This document shows positions 17,528 to 26,704 of a stretch of 64,000 nt of DNA, piece by piece. This DNA is from Halovenus aranensis (GTDB lineage: Archaea; Halobacteriota; Halobacteria; Halobacteriales; Haloarculaceae), in NCBI RefSeq assembly GCF_900100385.1, contig NZ_FNFC01000012.1, positions 1 through 64,000 on the forward strand, in the 5' to 3' direction. Under the pieces are notes generated by a model that worked only from the letters and a program-made list of their open reading frames with translations, was not told where the DNA came from and did not search any database. Within the stretch, counting starts at the first letter, position 1; every line of letters begins with the position of its first letter. The position numbers were made by a program, and so were the translations under genes.

Positions 17528-17605
17528 TGCACGTGGATTTGGCAGACGGCGTATAGTGCATTTCGGACTGGCCGCGTCCCGGAGAGCAAAACAGAGCCGC
17601 GAGTC

Positions 17606-18817
17606 TCAGGCGAACGTCCGGGAGACCTCGTCGTCGGTCTCTTCTTGCTGAATCTTCGCGTGGGCGTTCTCGAAGTCTTCCATCTTGACCTCCGTCCGGT
17701 CGTCGCGGATAGCGAACATCCCCGCCTCCGTACAGATAGCCTTGATATCGGCACCCGACGCCTCCTCGACCATATCGGCAAGCGCCCCGAAGTCCACGTC
17801 GTCGGTGACGTTCATCGACCGCGTGTGAATCTTGAAAATCTGCTCGCGGCCGTCGCCGTTTGGCTTTGGCACCTCGATGAGGCGGTCGAAGCGGCCGGGC
17901 CGAAGAATGGCGCGGTCGAGCATGTCGAAGCGGTTGGTCGCGGCGATGATACGGATATCGCCCCGGTCCTCGAAGCCGTCCATCTCGGCGAGCAGTTGCA
18001 TCATCGTCCGCTGGACCTCCGCGTCGCCCGAGGTTTTCGAGTCGGTCCGCTTGGCGGCGATAGCGTCGATTTCGTCGATGAAGATGACCGCCGGCTGGTG
18101 CTGGCGGGCGAGCTCGAAGAGGTCCCGGACCAGCTTCGCGCCCTCGCCGATGAACTTATGCACCAGTTCGGAGCCGGCCATCTTGATGAACGTGGCGTCG
18201 GTCTGGTTGGCGACGGCCTTGGCGAGCATCGTCTTCCCCGTGCCCGGCGGCCCGTACAGCAAGACGCCGGCGGGTGGCTCGATACCCACGTCGCCGAACA
18301 TCTCGGGACTTTTCAGCGGCATCTCGACGGTCTCACGGACCTCCTCTATCTGGTCGGTGATGCCGCCGATATCCGAGTACGTGACCGACGGGCTCCTGTC
18401 GACCTGCATCACGCGGGCACGCACGTCCGTCTCGTCGTCGAGCGTCTGCACGATAGACAGCGAGTTGTTCACGGCAACGCGGGCGTCCGGTTCGAGGTCT
18501 TCGCGCATCTCGTCGGTGACCTCGGTAAGCGCCTCCTGATTGTTGCCGTGCTGTTTGATGATGACCCCGTCGTCGGTTATCTCCTGAACCGTGGCGACAA
18601 ACAGCGGCGACTGCTTGAGCTTCTTGTTCTCGTGGGTGAGCCGCTCCAGCTTCTGCTGGTATTTGTTGTTCTCGGCGTTCGCGTCGAGTAGCTTGTCCCG
18701 CATCTCCTCGTTTTGGGACTCGAGTACTTCCACGCGCTCTTCGAGCGATTCTATCTTCTCCTGTTTGGACGTGTCCTCGTCGTACGGCAGATCGACATCG
18801 TCCACGGTGTCGGTCAT
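17606..18817 (-). CDS. pan: Proteasome-activating nucleotidase (PAN)
   Basis: PAN is the hexameric AAA+ ATPase that unfolds proteins for the archaeal 20S proteasome. The 403-residue product has an N-terminal coiled coil (17-67), an OB domain (about 70-135), Walker A GPPGTGKT at 189-196, Walker B VIFIDEID at 244-251, the second region of homology with [18 protein letters not shown] and a C-terminal helical lid. It ends in SRTFA; PAN proteins that dock on the 20S core often end in hydrophobic-Tyr-X, so Phe sits at the Tyr position here and the preceding residue is Thr. Haloarchaea have two PANs, and this is one of them. Confidence 0.95.
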   Translation of the reverse strand: MTDTVDDVDLPYDEDTSKQEKIESLEERVEVLESQNEEMRDKLLDANAENNKYQQKLERLTHENKKLKQSPLFVATVQEITDDGVIIKQHGNNQEALTEVTDEMREDLEPDARVAVNNSLSIVQTLDDETDVRARVMQVDRSPSVTYSDIGGITDQIEEVRETVEMPLKSPEMFGDVGIEPPAGVLLYGPPGTGKTMLAKAVANQTDATFIKMAGSELVHKFIGEGAKLVRDLFELARQHQPAVIFIDEIDAIAAKRTDSKTSGDAEVQRTMMQLLAEMDGFEDRGDIRIIAATNRFDMLDRAILRPGRFDRLIEVPKPNGDGREQIFKIHTRSMNVTDDVDFGALADMVEEASGADIKAICTEAGMFAIRDDRTEVKMEDFENAHAKIQQEETDDEVSRTFA

Positions 18818-18960
18818 TACAGTACTATAGCGGTTTCATTACCAAGAGGTTTCGGGTACTGTGCAATTTCTGAGAGCGCCGAAACATCTCGTCAAATACC
18901 TATTGGTAATATATCTATGTAGTAAATATTATTAACTTGCATTCCCCAGTCAGTGATACG

Positions 18961-19221
18961 ATGAGCACATCAGAGACGGTCCACAGTCCGGCAGAGTCCG
19001 ACACAGAAACGCTACAGGAACTGCCACCGAGCGCGAAACTCGTCGCGAAGGTACTGGAGTACAACGACACGCTCACACAGAGCGAACTCGCCGAGGAGAC
19101 GCTGTTGCCGTCCCGGACGGTCCGGTACGCCCTGACGAGGCTGGAAGACGCCGGCGTCGTCGAGTCGCGGTTCTCCTTTGTCGACGCCCGCAAGCGCGTC
19201 TACACGCTGGCGGCGAACTGA
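18961..19221 (+). CDS. Small winged-helix transcriptional regulator
   Basis: This is an 86-residue protein with a disordered acidic N-terminus and one winged-helix domain: LPPSAKLVAKVLEYNDTLTQ then SELAEETLLPSRTVRYALTRL, and a wing ending FVDARKRVYTLAAN. It is a MarR/TrmB-like DNA-binding fold without a sensor domain. The ATG at 18961 was chosen over one eight codons upstream since the A/T-rich promoter (TAATATATC, TAAATATTATTAA) ends just before. A paralogue lies at 29524-29787 and a fragment of a third copy at 20146-20187. Confidence 0.85.
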   Translation: MSTSETVHSPAESDTETLQELPPSAKLVAKVLEYNDTLTQSELAEETLLPSRTVRYALTRLEDAGVVESRFSFVDARKRVYTLAAN

Positions 19222-19549
19222 CCGGTCGCTACTGTCGAGCGGACCGCGGGCCGTCCCGCTGCCCGCGCCATTTGTGACCAGTCAGTGTCCTTGTACGTTC
19301 GGAGTTTGAAAGTCTGACAAATCGCAGGAACGACGACACCCTCGGTCGAGTGGCCACGCGTCGCCGACACAAAGGAGGGTCTTGCCATACAAAAGTTCCA
19401 GAGACACACCGTCGCTCAGTGCGGTGTAGCTTCGAAAGCGTGTCTGCCAAATGTCGAGAGACGGAGCTTTCGGGACAATGCGAGACGATGGCGATCAATC
19501 TCTCACTCAGGAGCGGTTCACAGTCTACTATTGGGTAGTCGAGACAGTG
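19222..19549. other. Gene-free start of an inserted islet
   Basis: No gene could be supported here. Short frames on both strands lack family resemblance and haloarchaeal acidic composition. The stretch lies between the winged-helix gene and a lipoprotein gene and forms the left half of a probable insertion. Confidence 0.45.
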
Positions 19550-20002
19550 TTACGCTGTCTGATTGTCCGTCTCACACTTCGGATACGTCGTCGTGGCCAA
19601 GTCCCACGGTGGTTTATCCATGTATAGTGTAAGAGAAATGGTTCGACAGTCACTATCCACATCGGTCTGTGGCTTATAATCCAGTGCAGGCTCTGCTCTG
19701 GCTTGGTCTTTATGAGACGTAATTGAGCCTATGAGATGGTATTTACCCTGCTCTTCGGGTAAATCACGAATGATGGTTGTATCTGATCCATCCTCCGCTT
19801 CGAACGGTCCAAGTGTATGGACATTGTCGTAGACCGGTGTCCCGTCACGTTCTATGTGTAATTCGACGCTATTGCCCTCATCAGCCCAATTGATGATTCC
19901 AACGTTGGCGAGCGCTATCTCTGTGTCAGAATCTAAGCAGCCAGCGGCCAGTATCGACCCTGCCACGGGACAGACAGACTTTAGATACGTACGACGGCGC
20001 AT
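19550..20002 (-). CDS. Tat-exported lipoprotein of unknown function
   Basis: This 150-residue protein starts with a twin-arginine motif (RRTYLK, residues 3-8), a short hydrophobic segment and the lipobox LAAGC with Cys22, as in haloarchaeal Tat lipoproteins. The mature part, VELHIERDGTPVYDNV then GPFEAEDGSDTTIIRDLPE, looks like a beta-sandwich similar to small haloarchaeal secreted proteins. Base composition is clearly more A/T-rich than neighbours, including its promoter, which suggests recent acquisition. The start was chosen at the Tat motif; nine upstream codons would precede it otherwise. Confidence 0.75.
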   Translation of the reverse strand: MRRRTYLKSVCPVAGSILAAGCLDSDTEIALANVGIINWADEGNSVELHIERDGTPVYDNVHTLGPFEAEDGSDTTIIRDLPEEQGKYHLIGSITSHKDQARAEPALDYKPQTDVDSDCRTISLTLYMDKPPWDLATTTYPKCETDNQTA

Positions 20003-20145
20003 AGTATGAAACACCCGAGCCAAAATCAATAAAATTGTTTAATAAAATTCATCCGTGAATCCAAACGACACGGTGAACAGAGCAGACAGTTATCGCAATT
20101 GCTCAAAGTTGGAGTTATCAGAGAGAGTCCTGTGTGGGCGTCACG

Positions 20146-20187
20146 TTTGTCGACGCCCGCAGGCGCGTCTACACGCTGGCCGAGTAA
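20146..20187 (+). pseudogene. 3' remnant of a winged-helix regulator gene
   Basis: Bases 20146-20180 match 19177-19211, the end of the upstream regulator gene, at 34 of 35 positions. In frame they read FVDARRRVYTLAE and then a stop, equivalent to the regulator's FVDARKRVYTLAAN end. Nothing before 20146 resembles the rest of the gene. It is a 5'-truncated copy, probably created when the islet to its left was inserted or when a tandem copy was deleted. Confidence 0.75.
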
Positions 20188-20227
20188 GACCACCACCGTT
20201 AAGCCGCGTCTCGCCGATTCGTTACCC

Positions 20228-20632
20228 ATGACCCGGCGGGTCCTGGCCGGCTGTACGGTCGTCGCCGTCGTCGCGACGCTTGGTAGCCTCTATTTCAGCG
20301 AGGTGGCGAACTACCTCCCGTGTGAGCTGTGCTGGTACCAGCGTATCCTCATGTATCCGCTGGTCGTCGTCCTCGGCGTCGCTGCCTACGAAGGAAATGC
20401 AGGTGTCTGGAAGACCGGACTCCCGCTGTCGGTGCTCGGTCTCGGTGTCGCGGGCTATCACACGGTCATCCAGTTCGCGCCGGATACGGTCTCCTCGACG
20501 TGTACGGTCGGTGGCTGTACCGGGACCGTCTGGCGCGGACTGGGTGTGTTCACGATTCCCCGGCTCTCGCTGGTGGCGTTCGCGCTGGTGACTGCCGGGC
20601 TGGTCGCCGTCGCCTGGCTTGACCGGTTTTAA
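20228..20632 (+). CDS. dsbB: DsbB-family disulfide bond formation protein
   Basis: This 134-residue membrane protein has four hydrophobic helices. The first periplasm-type loop carries the redox pair Cys32-Cys35 (PCELCWYQR), and the second carries Cys92 and Cys97 (STCTVGGC), as in DsbB/BdbC proteins that reoxidise a thiol oxidase and pass electrons to quinone. The QRI after CELCWY is a family marker. It follows the regulator remnant by 40 bases. No DsbA-like gene is next to it. Confidence 0.92.
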   Translation: MTRRVLAGCTVVAVVATLGSLYFSEVANYLPCELCWYQRILMYPLVVVLGVAAYEGNAGVWKTGLPLSVLGLGVAGYHTVIQFAPDTVSSTCTVGGCTGTVWRGLGVFTIPRLSLVAFALVTAGLVAVAWLDRF

Positions 20633-20706
20633 CCGCGTTCACACGACGTTTCACTTTCGGGGCGCTCACCGAATCCATTTAGGATGGCCACCCCTACCGG
20701 CAGGCA

Positions 20707-21861
20707 ATGACGAGAATACTCCATACGGGTGATACGCACCTGGGTTACCAGCAGTATCACCGGCCTGCTCGCCGGGAGGATTTCAGAGCGGCCTTCGAGC
20801 AGGTCGCAGAGGACGCCGTCGGCGACGGCGTGGACGCGGTCGTCCACGCGGGCGACCTCTTTCACGACCGCACGCCGACGCTGTCTGACATCATGGGCGC
20901 GATGTCGGTGTTGCGGATTCTCGACGACGCCGGCGTGCCGTTTCTGGCCATCGTCGGCAACCACGAATCGAAACGCAACCGACAGTGGCTCGACCTCTTC
21001 GAGTCGATGGGGCTGGCGACGCGGCTGGGTCCCGAGCCAGTCCGAATCGGAAACACCGCTTTCTACGGGCTGGATTTCGTGCCACGCTCTCGTCGGGAGA
21101 GCTACGACTACGAGTTTGTCGGTCACGAGGCCGAACACGCCGCGCTCGTCTCACACGGCCTGTTCGAGCCGTTCGAACACGGCGACTGGGACGCCCGGCG
21201 GGTCCTCGCGGAATCGCCGGTCGAGTTCGACGCGATGTTGCTCGGTGACGACCACACGCCACAGACCAAACAGCTCGACGAACCGACCGAGACGTGGCTG
21301 ACCTACTGCGGGTCGACCGAGCGCGCGAGCGCGAGCGAGCGCGACGAGCGGGGCTACAATCTCGTCACGTTCGAGGACGGCGTCGACATCCGCCGACGCG
21401 GGCTCGACACCCGGTCGTTCGTCTTCGTCGACCTCGAACTCAAAGACGGCGAAGGGAGCAGCGTCGTCCGCGAGCGCATCGAGGAACACGATATCGCGGA
21501 CGCGGTCGTCATCGTCACCATCACCGGGGAGGGCGAAGAGGTGATGCCCGCCGGTATCGAAGAGTTCGCCGAGGAACAGGGCGCTCTCGTCACCCGAGTC
21601 AACGACCAGCGCGAACTGAGCGAGGAGGCCGACGTCGAGGTGAGCTTCGCCGACCCCGACGAGGCGGTCCGCGAGCGAGTCCAGGAACTCGGCCTCAGCA
21701 CACTCGCCCGCGAACTCGACGAGACGGTCCGGGCCGGCAAAGTCGCCGACTCGAACGTCGCCGACGCCGTCGAGCGCCGTGTCACGGAGGCAATCGAATC
21801 GAGGGATGACGCCGAGGCAGACGAAACAGACAGCCAGGTCACGATGGAGGAGTACCGATGA
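20707..21861 (+). CDS. mre11: DNA double-strand break repair nuclease Mre11
   Basis: Mre11 is the Mn-dependent nuclease of the Mre11-Rad50 repair complex. The 384-residue product has the phosphodiesterase motifs in order: GDTHLGY at 8-14, GDLFHDR near 50-56, GNHESKR near 84-90, VSHGLFEP and LLGDDHTPQ (where many Mre11 proteins have GHxH; here the loop is DDHTP). The C-terminal third is acidic and variable. The stop overlaps the rad50 start in ATGA, so the two are translationally coupled. Confidence 0.95.
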   Translation: MTRILHTGDTHLGYQQYHRPARREDFRAAFEQVAEDAVGDGVDAVVHAGDLFHDRTPTLSDIMGAMSVLRILDDAGVPFLAIVGNHESKRNRQWLDLFESMGLATRLGPEPVRIGNTAFYGLDFVPRSRRESYDYEFVGHEAEHAALVSHGLFEPFEHGDWDARRVLAESPVEFDAMLLGDDHTPQTKQLDEPTETWLTYCGSTERASASERDERGYNLVTFEDGVDIRRRGLDTRSFVFVDLELKDGEGSSVVRERIEEHDIADAVVIVTITGEGEEVMPAGIEEFAEEQGALVTRVNDQRELSEEADVEVSFADPDEAVRERVQELGLSTLARELDETVRAGKVADSNVADAVERRVTEAIESRDDAEADETDSQVTMEEYR

Positions 21862-24554
21862 GGTTCGACCGCATCTCCCTGCGGAATTTCAAGTGCTACG
21901 AGGACGCACAGCTCCGGTTCGACAGCGGCGTGACAGTCATCCACGGGCTGAACGGCAGCGGGAAGTCCTCGCTACTCGAAGCCTGTTTCTTTGCGCTGTA
22001 CGGGTCACGCGCGCTCGATACGACCCTCGACGAAGTCGTTACCATCGGGGCCGAGGAGACAATCGTCGAACTCGATTTCACCCACGGCGGCGAGTCCTAC
22101 CGCGTCAGGCGACGAATCCGGGTCAGCAACGGCGACGCCCGAACCGCCGAGTGCGTACTCGACGGCCCCGGGGGCACCACCGAAGGGGCGACCGATGTCC
22201 GGGGCCGCGTCACCTCGATGCTCCGGATGGACACCGAGGCCTTCGTCAACTGCGCGTACGTCCGTCAGGGCGAGGTCAACAAGCTCATCAACGCCTCGCC
22301 GTCGGTCCGTCAGGACACGCTCGACGACCTCCTCCAGCTCGGGAAGCTGGAGGAGTACCGCGACCGGGCGAGCGATGCCCGTGTCGGCGTCGGCCGCGTC
22401 CGCGACGACAAACGGGGCGCGCTCACCGAAGTCGAGGAACAGCTCGAGGCCAAAGAGGCAAAAGACCTCCACGAGCGACACAACGCGGTCGCGTCCGAGC
22501 TATCCGAGACCGAAGCACAAATCGAGCGCTACGAAGAGAACCAGGCTGACGCCGAGCAGAGCCGCGAAGCGGCCATCGAGGTCATCGAAGCCTACGAGGA
22601 GAAACGCGAGGAACTGACCGAAATCGAGGACGACATCGAACAGCTCCGCGAGCGGATTCAAGAGACCGAGCGCAAGCGAGAGAGTCTCGCCGACCGTGCA
22701 AGCGAGTGTCGAGAGGAGCTGGCCGACGCACGCGATGAGCGCGACGAGTCACTCGGCGCGCTCGGCATCGATGCCGGCGACGACCTCGATAGCCGCGTCA
22801 GCGAGCGTATCGACAGCGTCGAGGCCGAAATCGACGACCTGACCAACGAGATTCGCGAGCTGAGCGTCACGAAGACCGAACACGACAACGAAGCCGAACG
22901 CCTCGCCTCCGAGGCCGACGAGCTCGAATCGATGGCCGAGGAGAAACGCGAGGAGGCCGACGAGTTGGCCGACGAGCTGGCGGCTTCGAAAGAGAAGCTG
23001 GCAGAGCGCCGCGAGCGCCTCGACGAGATGGCAACCGAAATCGAGGAGAAACGGGCGGCGTTTGCCGACGCGCCGGTGGCCGTCGAGGAGGCGAGTGCGT
23101 ACCGCGAAGAGGTCGCCGAAGAACTCGGAGACATCCGCGAGCGTCGGAGCGAACTGTCGGCCCAACTCGACGGCGAACGCGAGCAGGTCGCGGAGGTAGA
23201 CGCCCTCCTCGAAGCGGGCAAGTGCCCGGAGTGTGGCCAGCCCGTCGAGGGGTCACCCCACGTCTCTGATATCGACGAGCGCCGCGAGCGGGTCGCGGAA
23301 CTCGAAGGCGAACTCGCCGACGCCGAGGCCCGCGAGCAGGCACGCAGCGACGACCTCGAACGTGCCCGAGAACTCGAAGAGATAGCGACGGAAGTCCAAC
23401 GCCTCAACTCAGACCGCGAGAACCTCGAACAGATACTCGAGGAACGCGAGGCCACCATCGAGGACAAAGAGCGCCGCGTCGAGCAGCTCCGCGAGGCGGC
23501 AGCGGAACACGAGGCCGACGCCGCGTCCAGCCGGGAAGCGGCCGAACAGGCCCGGGAACAGGCACAGGAGTACAAAGCCGAGATTGCAGAGTGCAACCAA
23601 CAGAAGGCCGAACTGGACGACCGTCTCGGCACGCTCAACGCGCTGTCGGAGCGACTCGACGAAATCGCGTCCTTAGAGGAGGAGCTGGCGAATCTGCGGA
23701 GCCAGCGCGAGGAGAAAGAGACGATGAACGGCGAGCGCCGCGACCGGCTGGGAGAGCTTCGCGAGCGCCGGAGCGACCTGCAGGCGGAGTTCGACGAAGA
23801 CCGCATCGAGCAGGCGCGCAAACGAAAGCAGAAAGCCGAGACGTATCTCGACGAAGTGGCCGAAACGCTCGCCGAGCTAGAGAGCCAGCGGGCGGACCTC
23901 CAAGGGAAACTGGGAGGCATCGAAGCCGAGATAGACGCGATGGCGGAGCTTCGCGAGCGTCACGAACAGCTGCGTGAAACCGTCGAGCGCCTCGATTCAC
24001 TCTACGAGGAGGCCGAACAGTTAGAGGATATGTACCGCCAGCTTCGGTCGGAGCTGCGACAGCGCAACGTCGAGAGCCTCGAACGAATGCTGAACGAGAC
24101 CTTCGATTTGGTCTACGAGAACGATACCTACTCGCGCATCGAGGTCGACGGCGAGTACCGGCTGACGGTCTACCAGAAAGACGGCGAGGAACTCGACCCC
24201 GAACAGCTCTCGGGCGGCGAACGCGCCCTGTTCAACCTCAGTCTCCGGTGTGCCATCTATCAGCTTCTGGCCGAGGGTATCGAGGGGACCGCGCCGATGC
24301 CGCCGCTCATCCTCGACGAGCCGACAGTCTTCCTGGACTCGGGACACGTCTCACAGCTGGTCGAGCTCATCGACGCGATGTACGACCTCGGCGTCGAGCA
24401 GATTCTGGTCGTCAGCCACGACGACGAACTGGTCGATGCGGCCGACACGCTCGTCACCGTCAGGAAGGACTCGACGACCAACCGCTCGACTGTCGACCGA
24501 CTGGACGACGTGCAGGGCATCGACAAACAGGCACTGGCCGCGAGCGGCGACTAG
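21858..24554 (+). CDS. rad50: DNA double-strand break repair ATPase Rad50
   Basis: Rad50 is an SMC-like ATPase that tethers DNA ends with Mre11. The 898-residue protein has Walker [10 protein letters not shown] near 34-42, a Q-loop region ([11 protein letters not shown]), two long coiled coils (about 160-440 and 470-760), the zinc hook CPEC starting at Cys456 between them, signature LSGGERALF and Walker B LILDEPT near the end, with the SHDDEL His-loop. The very high GAG/CGC content is ordinary for a haloarchaeal coiled coil. The convergent gene after it overlaps its stop by four bases. Confidence 0.96.
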   Translation: MRFDRISLRNFKCYEDAQLRFDSGVTVIHGLNGSGKSSLLEACFFALYGSRALDTTLDEVVTIGAEETIVELDFTHGGESYRVRRRIRVSNGDARTAECVLDGPGGTTEGATDVRGRVTSMLRMDTEAFVNCAYVRQGEVNKLINASPSVRQDTLDDLLQLGKLEEYRDRASDARVGVGRVRDDKRGALTEVEEQLEAKEAKDLHERHNAVASELSETEAQIERYEENQADAEQSREAAIEVIEAYEEKREELTEIEDDIEQLRERIQETERKRESLADRASECREELADARDERDESLGALGIDAGDDLDSRVSERIDSVEAEIDDLTNEIRELSVTKTEHDNEAERLASEADELESMAEEKREEADELADELAASKEKLAERRERLDEMATEIEEKRAAFADAPVAVEEASAYREEVAEELGDIRERRSELSAQLDGEREQVAEVDALLEAGKCPECGQPVEGSPHVSDIDERRERVAELEGELADAEAREQARSDDLERARELEEIATEVQRLNSDRENLEQILEEREATIEDKERRVEQLREAAAEHEADAASSREAAEQAREQAQEYKAEIAECNQQKAELDDRLGTLNALSERLDEIASLEEELANLRSQREEKETMNGERRDRLGELRERRSDLQAEFDEDRIEQARKRKQKAETYLDEVAETLAELESQRADLQGKLGGIEAEIDAMAELRERHEQLRETVERLDSLYEEAEQLEDMYRQLRSELRQRNVESLERMLNETFDLVYENDTYSRIEVDGEYRLTVYQKDGEELDPEQLSGGERALFNLSLRCAIYQLLAEGIEGTAPMPPLILDEPTVFLDSGHVSQLVELIDAMYDLGVEQILVVSHDDELVDAADTLVTVRKDSTTNRSTVDRLDDVQGIDKQALAASGD

Positions 24555-24976
24555 GCGAGGGCGGCGAGTGCCTCGCTCGTGCGTTGCGTTACCTCGTAGC
24601 CGCGTTCGCCAGCGACGCGCGTCTCGGCGACCAGCCCGCCGGCCCGCAGTTCGGCCACCATCCCGTGCAGGTCACTCTCGCAGAAGTCGTAGGCAGATAG
24701 CAGTTGTCGGACGCTCATCGGACCCTCCTCGTCGAGTTCGACCAGGAGCGCGAGCGCTCGCTCGTCGTGGACCGCAGTGAGCAAGCCGACGACCTCGTCC
24801 GGAATCCCGGCCAGCGCCGTCTCGGTCGTCGTGACATCCTCGACGACAGAGAGTTCCGCGTTCGGGAGGTGGTGGCGCTCACCGGTCTCGGGGTGCCGGA
24901 CCAGACTGGCCTCCTCCGAGCGCTTGAGCAAGAGATACCGCGTGCCGTCGCTGTCCTCGACAGTCCGGCGCGTCAT
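24551..24976 (-). CDS. Winged-helix protein conserved beside rad50
   Basis: This 141-residue protein has an N-terminal beta segment ([22 protein letters not shown]) and a C-terminal winged-helix-like domain ([22 protein letters not shown], then [31 protein letters not shown]). The layout matches a haloarchaeal family of unknown function. It is the second gene of a two-gene operon, overlapping the upstream membrane protein gene in ATGA, and converges on rad50. A regulatory role is inferred from the fold only. Confidence 0.7.
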   Translation of the reverse strand: MTRRTVEDSDGTRYLLLKRSEEASLVRHPETGERHHLPNAELSVVEDVTTTETALAGIPDEVVGLLTAVHDERALALLVELDEEGPMSVRQLLSAYDFCESDLHGMVAELRAGGLVAETRVAGERGYEVTQRTSEALAALA

Positions 24977-25365
24977 GTCGACTCCTCCGTTCCCTCGAAC
25001 TCGCCGTCGTCGAGGCGTGCCTTCCCTCGTCGGGTGAGCACCAGCGCGTAGACGAACAGCACCGTCCCCCCGACGACGAGCGCCGGGCCGCGTGTCGGAT
25101 GTGAGCCAAACACCCAGAACAGGACTCCCAGAACGAACCCGAGGATAGCGACCTTGTACAGGGCAATGAGCTTCCAGAACAGCCGTCTGACCCCGGGGTC
25201 GACGTCGGCCGACTTAGCGCGCAACTCCTTACTTCGGGGCGTTGGCACCTCTGTCGTCGGCCGCTTCGGTCGCGGCGTCTCGACCTCGACTGCACTTTTC
25301 CCCTCGGACTGGCGGTCCTCTGGGAGTGGCTCGTCGAGGTCGCTGAGACGGTCGTCGTCGGTCAC
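24973..25365 (-). CDS. Haloarchaeal membrane protein of unknown function
   Basis: This 130-residue protein has an acidic, Pro-rich N-terminal half (SDLDEPLPEDRQ, RPKRPTTEVPTP), an amphipathic helix (VRRLFWKLIALYKVAILG) and two transmembrane helices (about 67-88 and 92-112). The start is uncertain: a GTG at VTDDDRLSDL fits the homologous region, while a TTG nine codons upstream is also open. It is coupled to the downstream winged-helix gene through an ATGA overlap. Function is unknown. Confidence 0.65.
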   Translation of the reverse strand: MTDDDRLSDLDEPLPEDRQSEGKSAVEVETPRPKRPTTEVPTPRSKELRAKSADVDPGVRRLFWKLIALYKVAILGFVLGVLFWVFGSHPTRGPALVVGGTVLFVYALVLTRRGKARLDDGEFEGTEEST

Positions 25366-25404
25366 GCCCGTTCGTAGGGTGGCGAGGGGCAAATCCGTTC
25401 GGAT

Positions 25405-25560
25405 TCAGGGTTCGTGACCCATCGTCAGGTCACCGAGAATCGTGTGACACTCCGCACAGCGGTACAGTTTGACCAGCCCGTCCGGCTTCTCGTCGACGTA
25501 CTCGCAGCCACAGGAACACGACTGCAACTGTGACGGCGGCGTCACGCGTTTCCACTCCAT
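25405..25560 (-). CDS. 51-residue zinc-ribbon microprotein
   Basis: This short frame encodes a 51-residue protein that opens MEWKRVTPPSQLQSCS and has the zinc-ribbon pattern CSCGC near 15-19 and CAEC near 36-39, separated by YVDEKPDGLVKLYR. It ends GHEP. Cysteine pairs, acidic composition and a complete start and stop support a real gene. Such haloarchaeal zinc-ribbon microproteins have emerged as common regulators, but no target is shown here. It lies 40 bases upstream of the membrane protein gene on the same strand and is divergent from the quinone oxidoreductase. Confidence 0.72.
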   Translation of the reverse strand: MEWKRVTPPSQLQSCSCGCEYVDEKPDGLVKLYRCAECHTILGDLTMGHEP

Positions 25561-25624
25561 TACCGGAAGCCAGGCCCCCAATCAAAAAAGCCTGCTCATA
25601 GCTGTCACTCGGTCTGGTTAAAAT

Positions 25625-25637
25625 GAGATAATATCTC
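25625..25637. promoter_or_regulatory. GAGATA palindrome in a divergent promoter
   Basis: GAGATA and TATCTC arms flank a single A. The element sits between the divergent zinc-ribbon and oxidoreductase genes and overlaps A/T-rich promoter sequence (TAAAATGAGATAATATC), so it could be an operator for either gene. Confidence 0.35.
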
Positions 25638-25709
25638 GCCGACCGGTCAGACGGTTCCAGCGTCGGCAAAGCCAGAGGATATACAATGGTAGCCAGTCAC
25701 ACAGAGCCT

Positions 25710-26675
25710 ATGGACGCAGTCAGACTCCACACCCACGGCGGTACCGAGGTACTGGACGTCGAGACGGTCGACCGGCCATCGCCCGACAGCGACGAGGTGC
25801 TCGTCGAGGTGGCAGCCGCCGGTGTCAACCCCGTCGACACCTACTTTCGCGACGGCTCGTACGCGCCGGTCGCGGTGCCGTTTACCCCCGGTGTCGATTT
25901 CGCCGGCACCGTCGCCGCGGTCGGCGGGGGCGTCGACCGGCTGGCGGTAGGCGACCGCGTGTTCGGAACTGGCATCGGCAACGGCTCGCATCAGGGTGCC
26001 TACGCCGAGTACGCGACTGCGCCCGCGAGACAGGTCGTCACCGTCCCCGAGCCAGTCGGCATGGACGAGGCAGGTGCGGCGGGCGTCGCCGCGGGAACGG
26101 CCTGGCGGGCACTGTTTGGTCACGCTGGACTCGGCCCGGCCGAGTACTGTCTCGTCCACGGCGGCTCGGGCGGCGTCGGTCACGCGGCCGTCCAGCTCGG
26201 GGACGCTGTCAGCGCGCGCGTCGTCACGACCGCAGCCCCCGGGTACCACGACGCACTCGCCAGTCTCGGGGCAGAGACGGTCCTCGATTACGGGCGTGAA
26301 GACCTCGAAAAGGCCGTGCTTGAGGCCTCCGACGGCGGCGTCGACGTTGCTCTCGACCACCGGCTCGACGACTACCTCCAGTTCGACGCCGCGGTCGCCG
26401 CCGAGGGCTGTCGCGTCGTCGGTATCGGCGAGAACGACCCCAGCCCGGGGTTCGAGGCCGTGGGTACCGCCCGCTCGAAGGACGTGCGCTATCAGTTCAT
26501 GAGCCTGTTCAACGCCCCTGACCTGCGGGAGGTGCTATCGGGCGTTGCCCACCTGATGGCGAGTGACGAACTTTCGGTCGAACTCGCCCGCCGCTACGAC
26601 CTCGCCGAGGCCGGCGAGGCACAGCGCGCGGTGATGGAAGACTCGTTTCTGGGGAAGCTGGTGGTCGAGCCGTAG
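25710..26675 (+). CDS. NADPH:quinone reductase-type MDR oxidoreductase
   Basis: This 321-residue protein belongs to the medium-chain dehydrogenase family, zeta-crystallin/quinone reductase branch. It shows AAGVNPVDTYFRDG near 36-49, PGVDFAGTVAAVG, a cofactor-binding GGSGGVGHAAVQLG near 154-167 and a C-terminal substrate domain. The zinc ligands of alcohol dehydrogenases are absent, as expected for this branch. NADPH specificity is inferred from the family. The start was taken at MDAVRLHTHGG; an ATG eight codons upstream is also possible. Confidence 0.88.
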   Translation: MDAVRLHTHGGTEVLDVETVDRPSPDSDEVLVEVAAAGVNPVDTYFRDGSYAPVAVPFTPGVDFAGTVAAVGGGVDRLAVGDRVFGTGIGNGSHQGAYAEYATAPARQVVTVPEPVGMDEAGAAGVAAGTAWRALFGHAGLGPAEYCLVHGGSGGVGHAAVQLGDAVSARVVTTAAPGYHDALASLGAETVLDYGREDLEKAVLEASDGGVDVALDHRLDDYLQFDAAVAAEGCRVVGIGENDPSPGFEAVGTARSKDVRYQFMSLFNAPDLREVLSGVAHLMASDELSVELARRYDLAEAGEAQRAVMEDSFLGKLVVEP

Positions 26676-26704
26676 CGAGAGGAAAGCGACTATTTCGTCT
26701 GTTC

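Noticed and set aside
16880-18691. 603-codon plus-strand frame antisense to the PHP and PAN genes
   Set aside because: The minus strand encodes two recognisable proteins over the whole span; the antisense frame has no domain.
19200-19498. Possible transposase remnant in the islet
   Set aside because: Short frames here show no DDE or HUH residues, and no terminal inverted repeats or target duplications were found.
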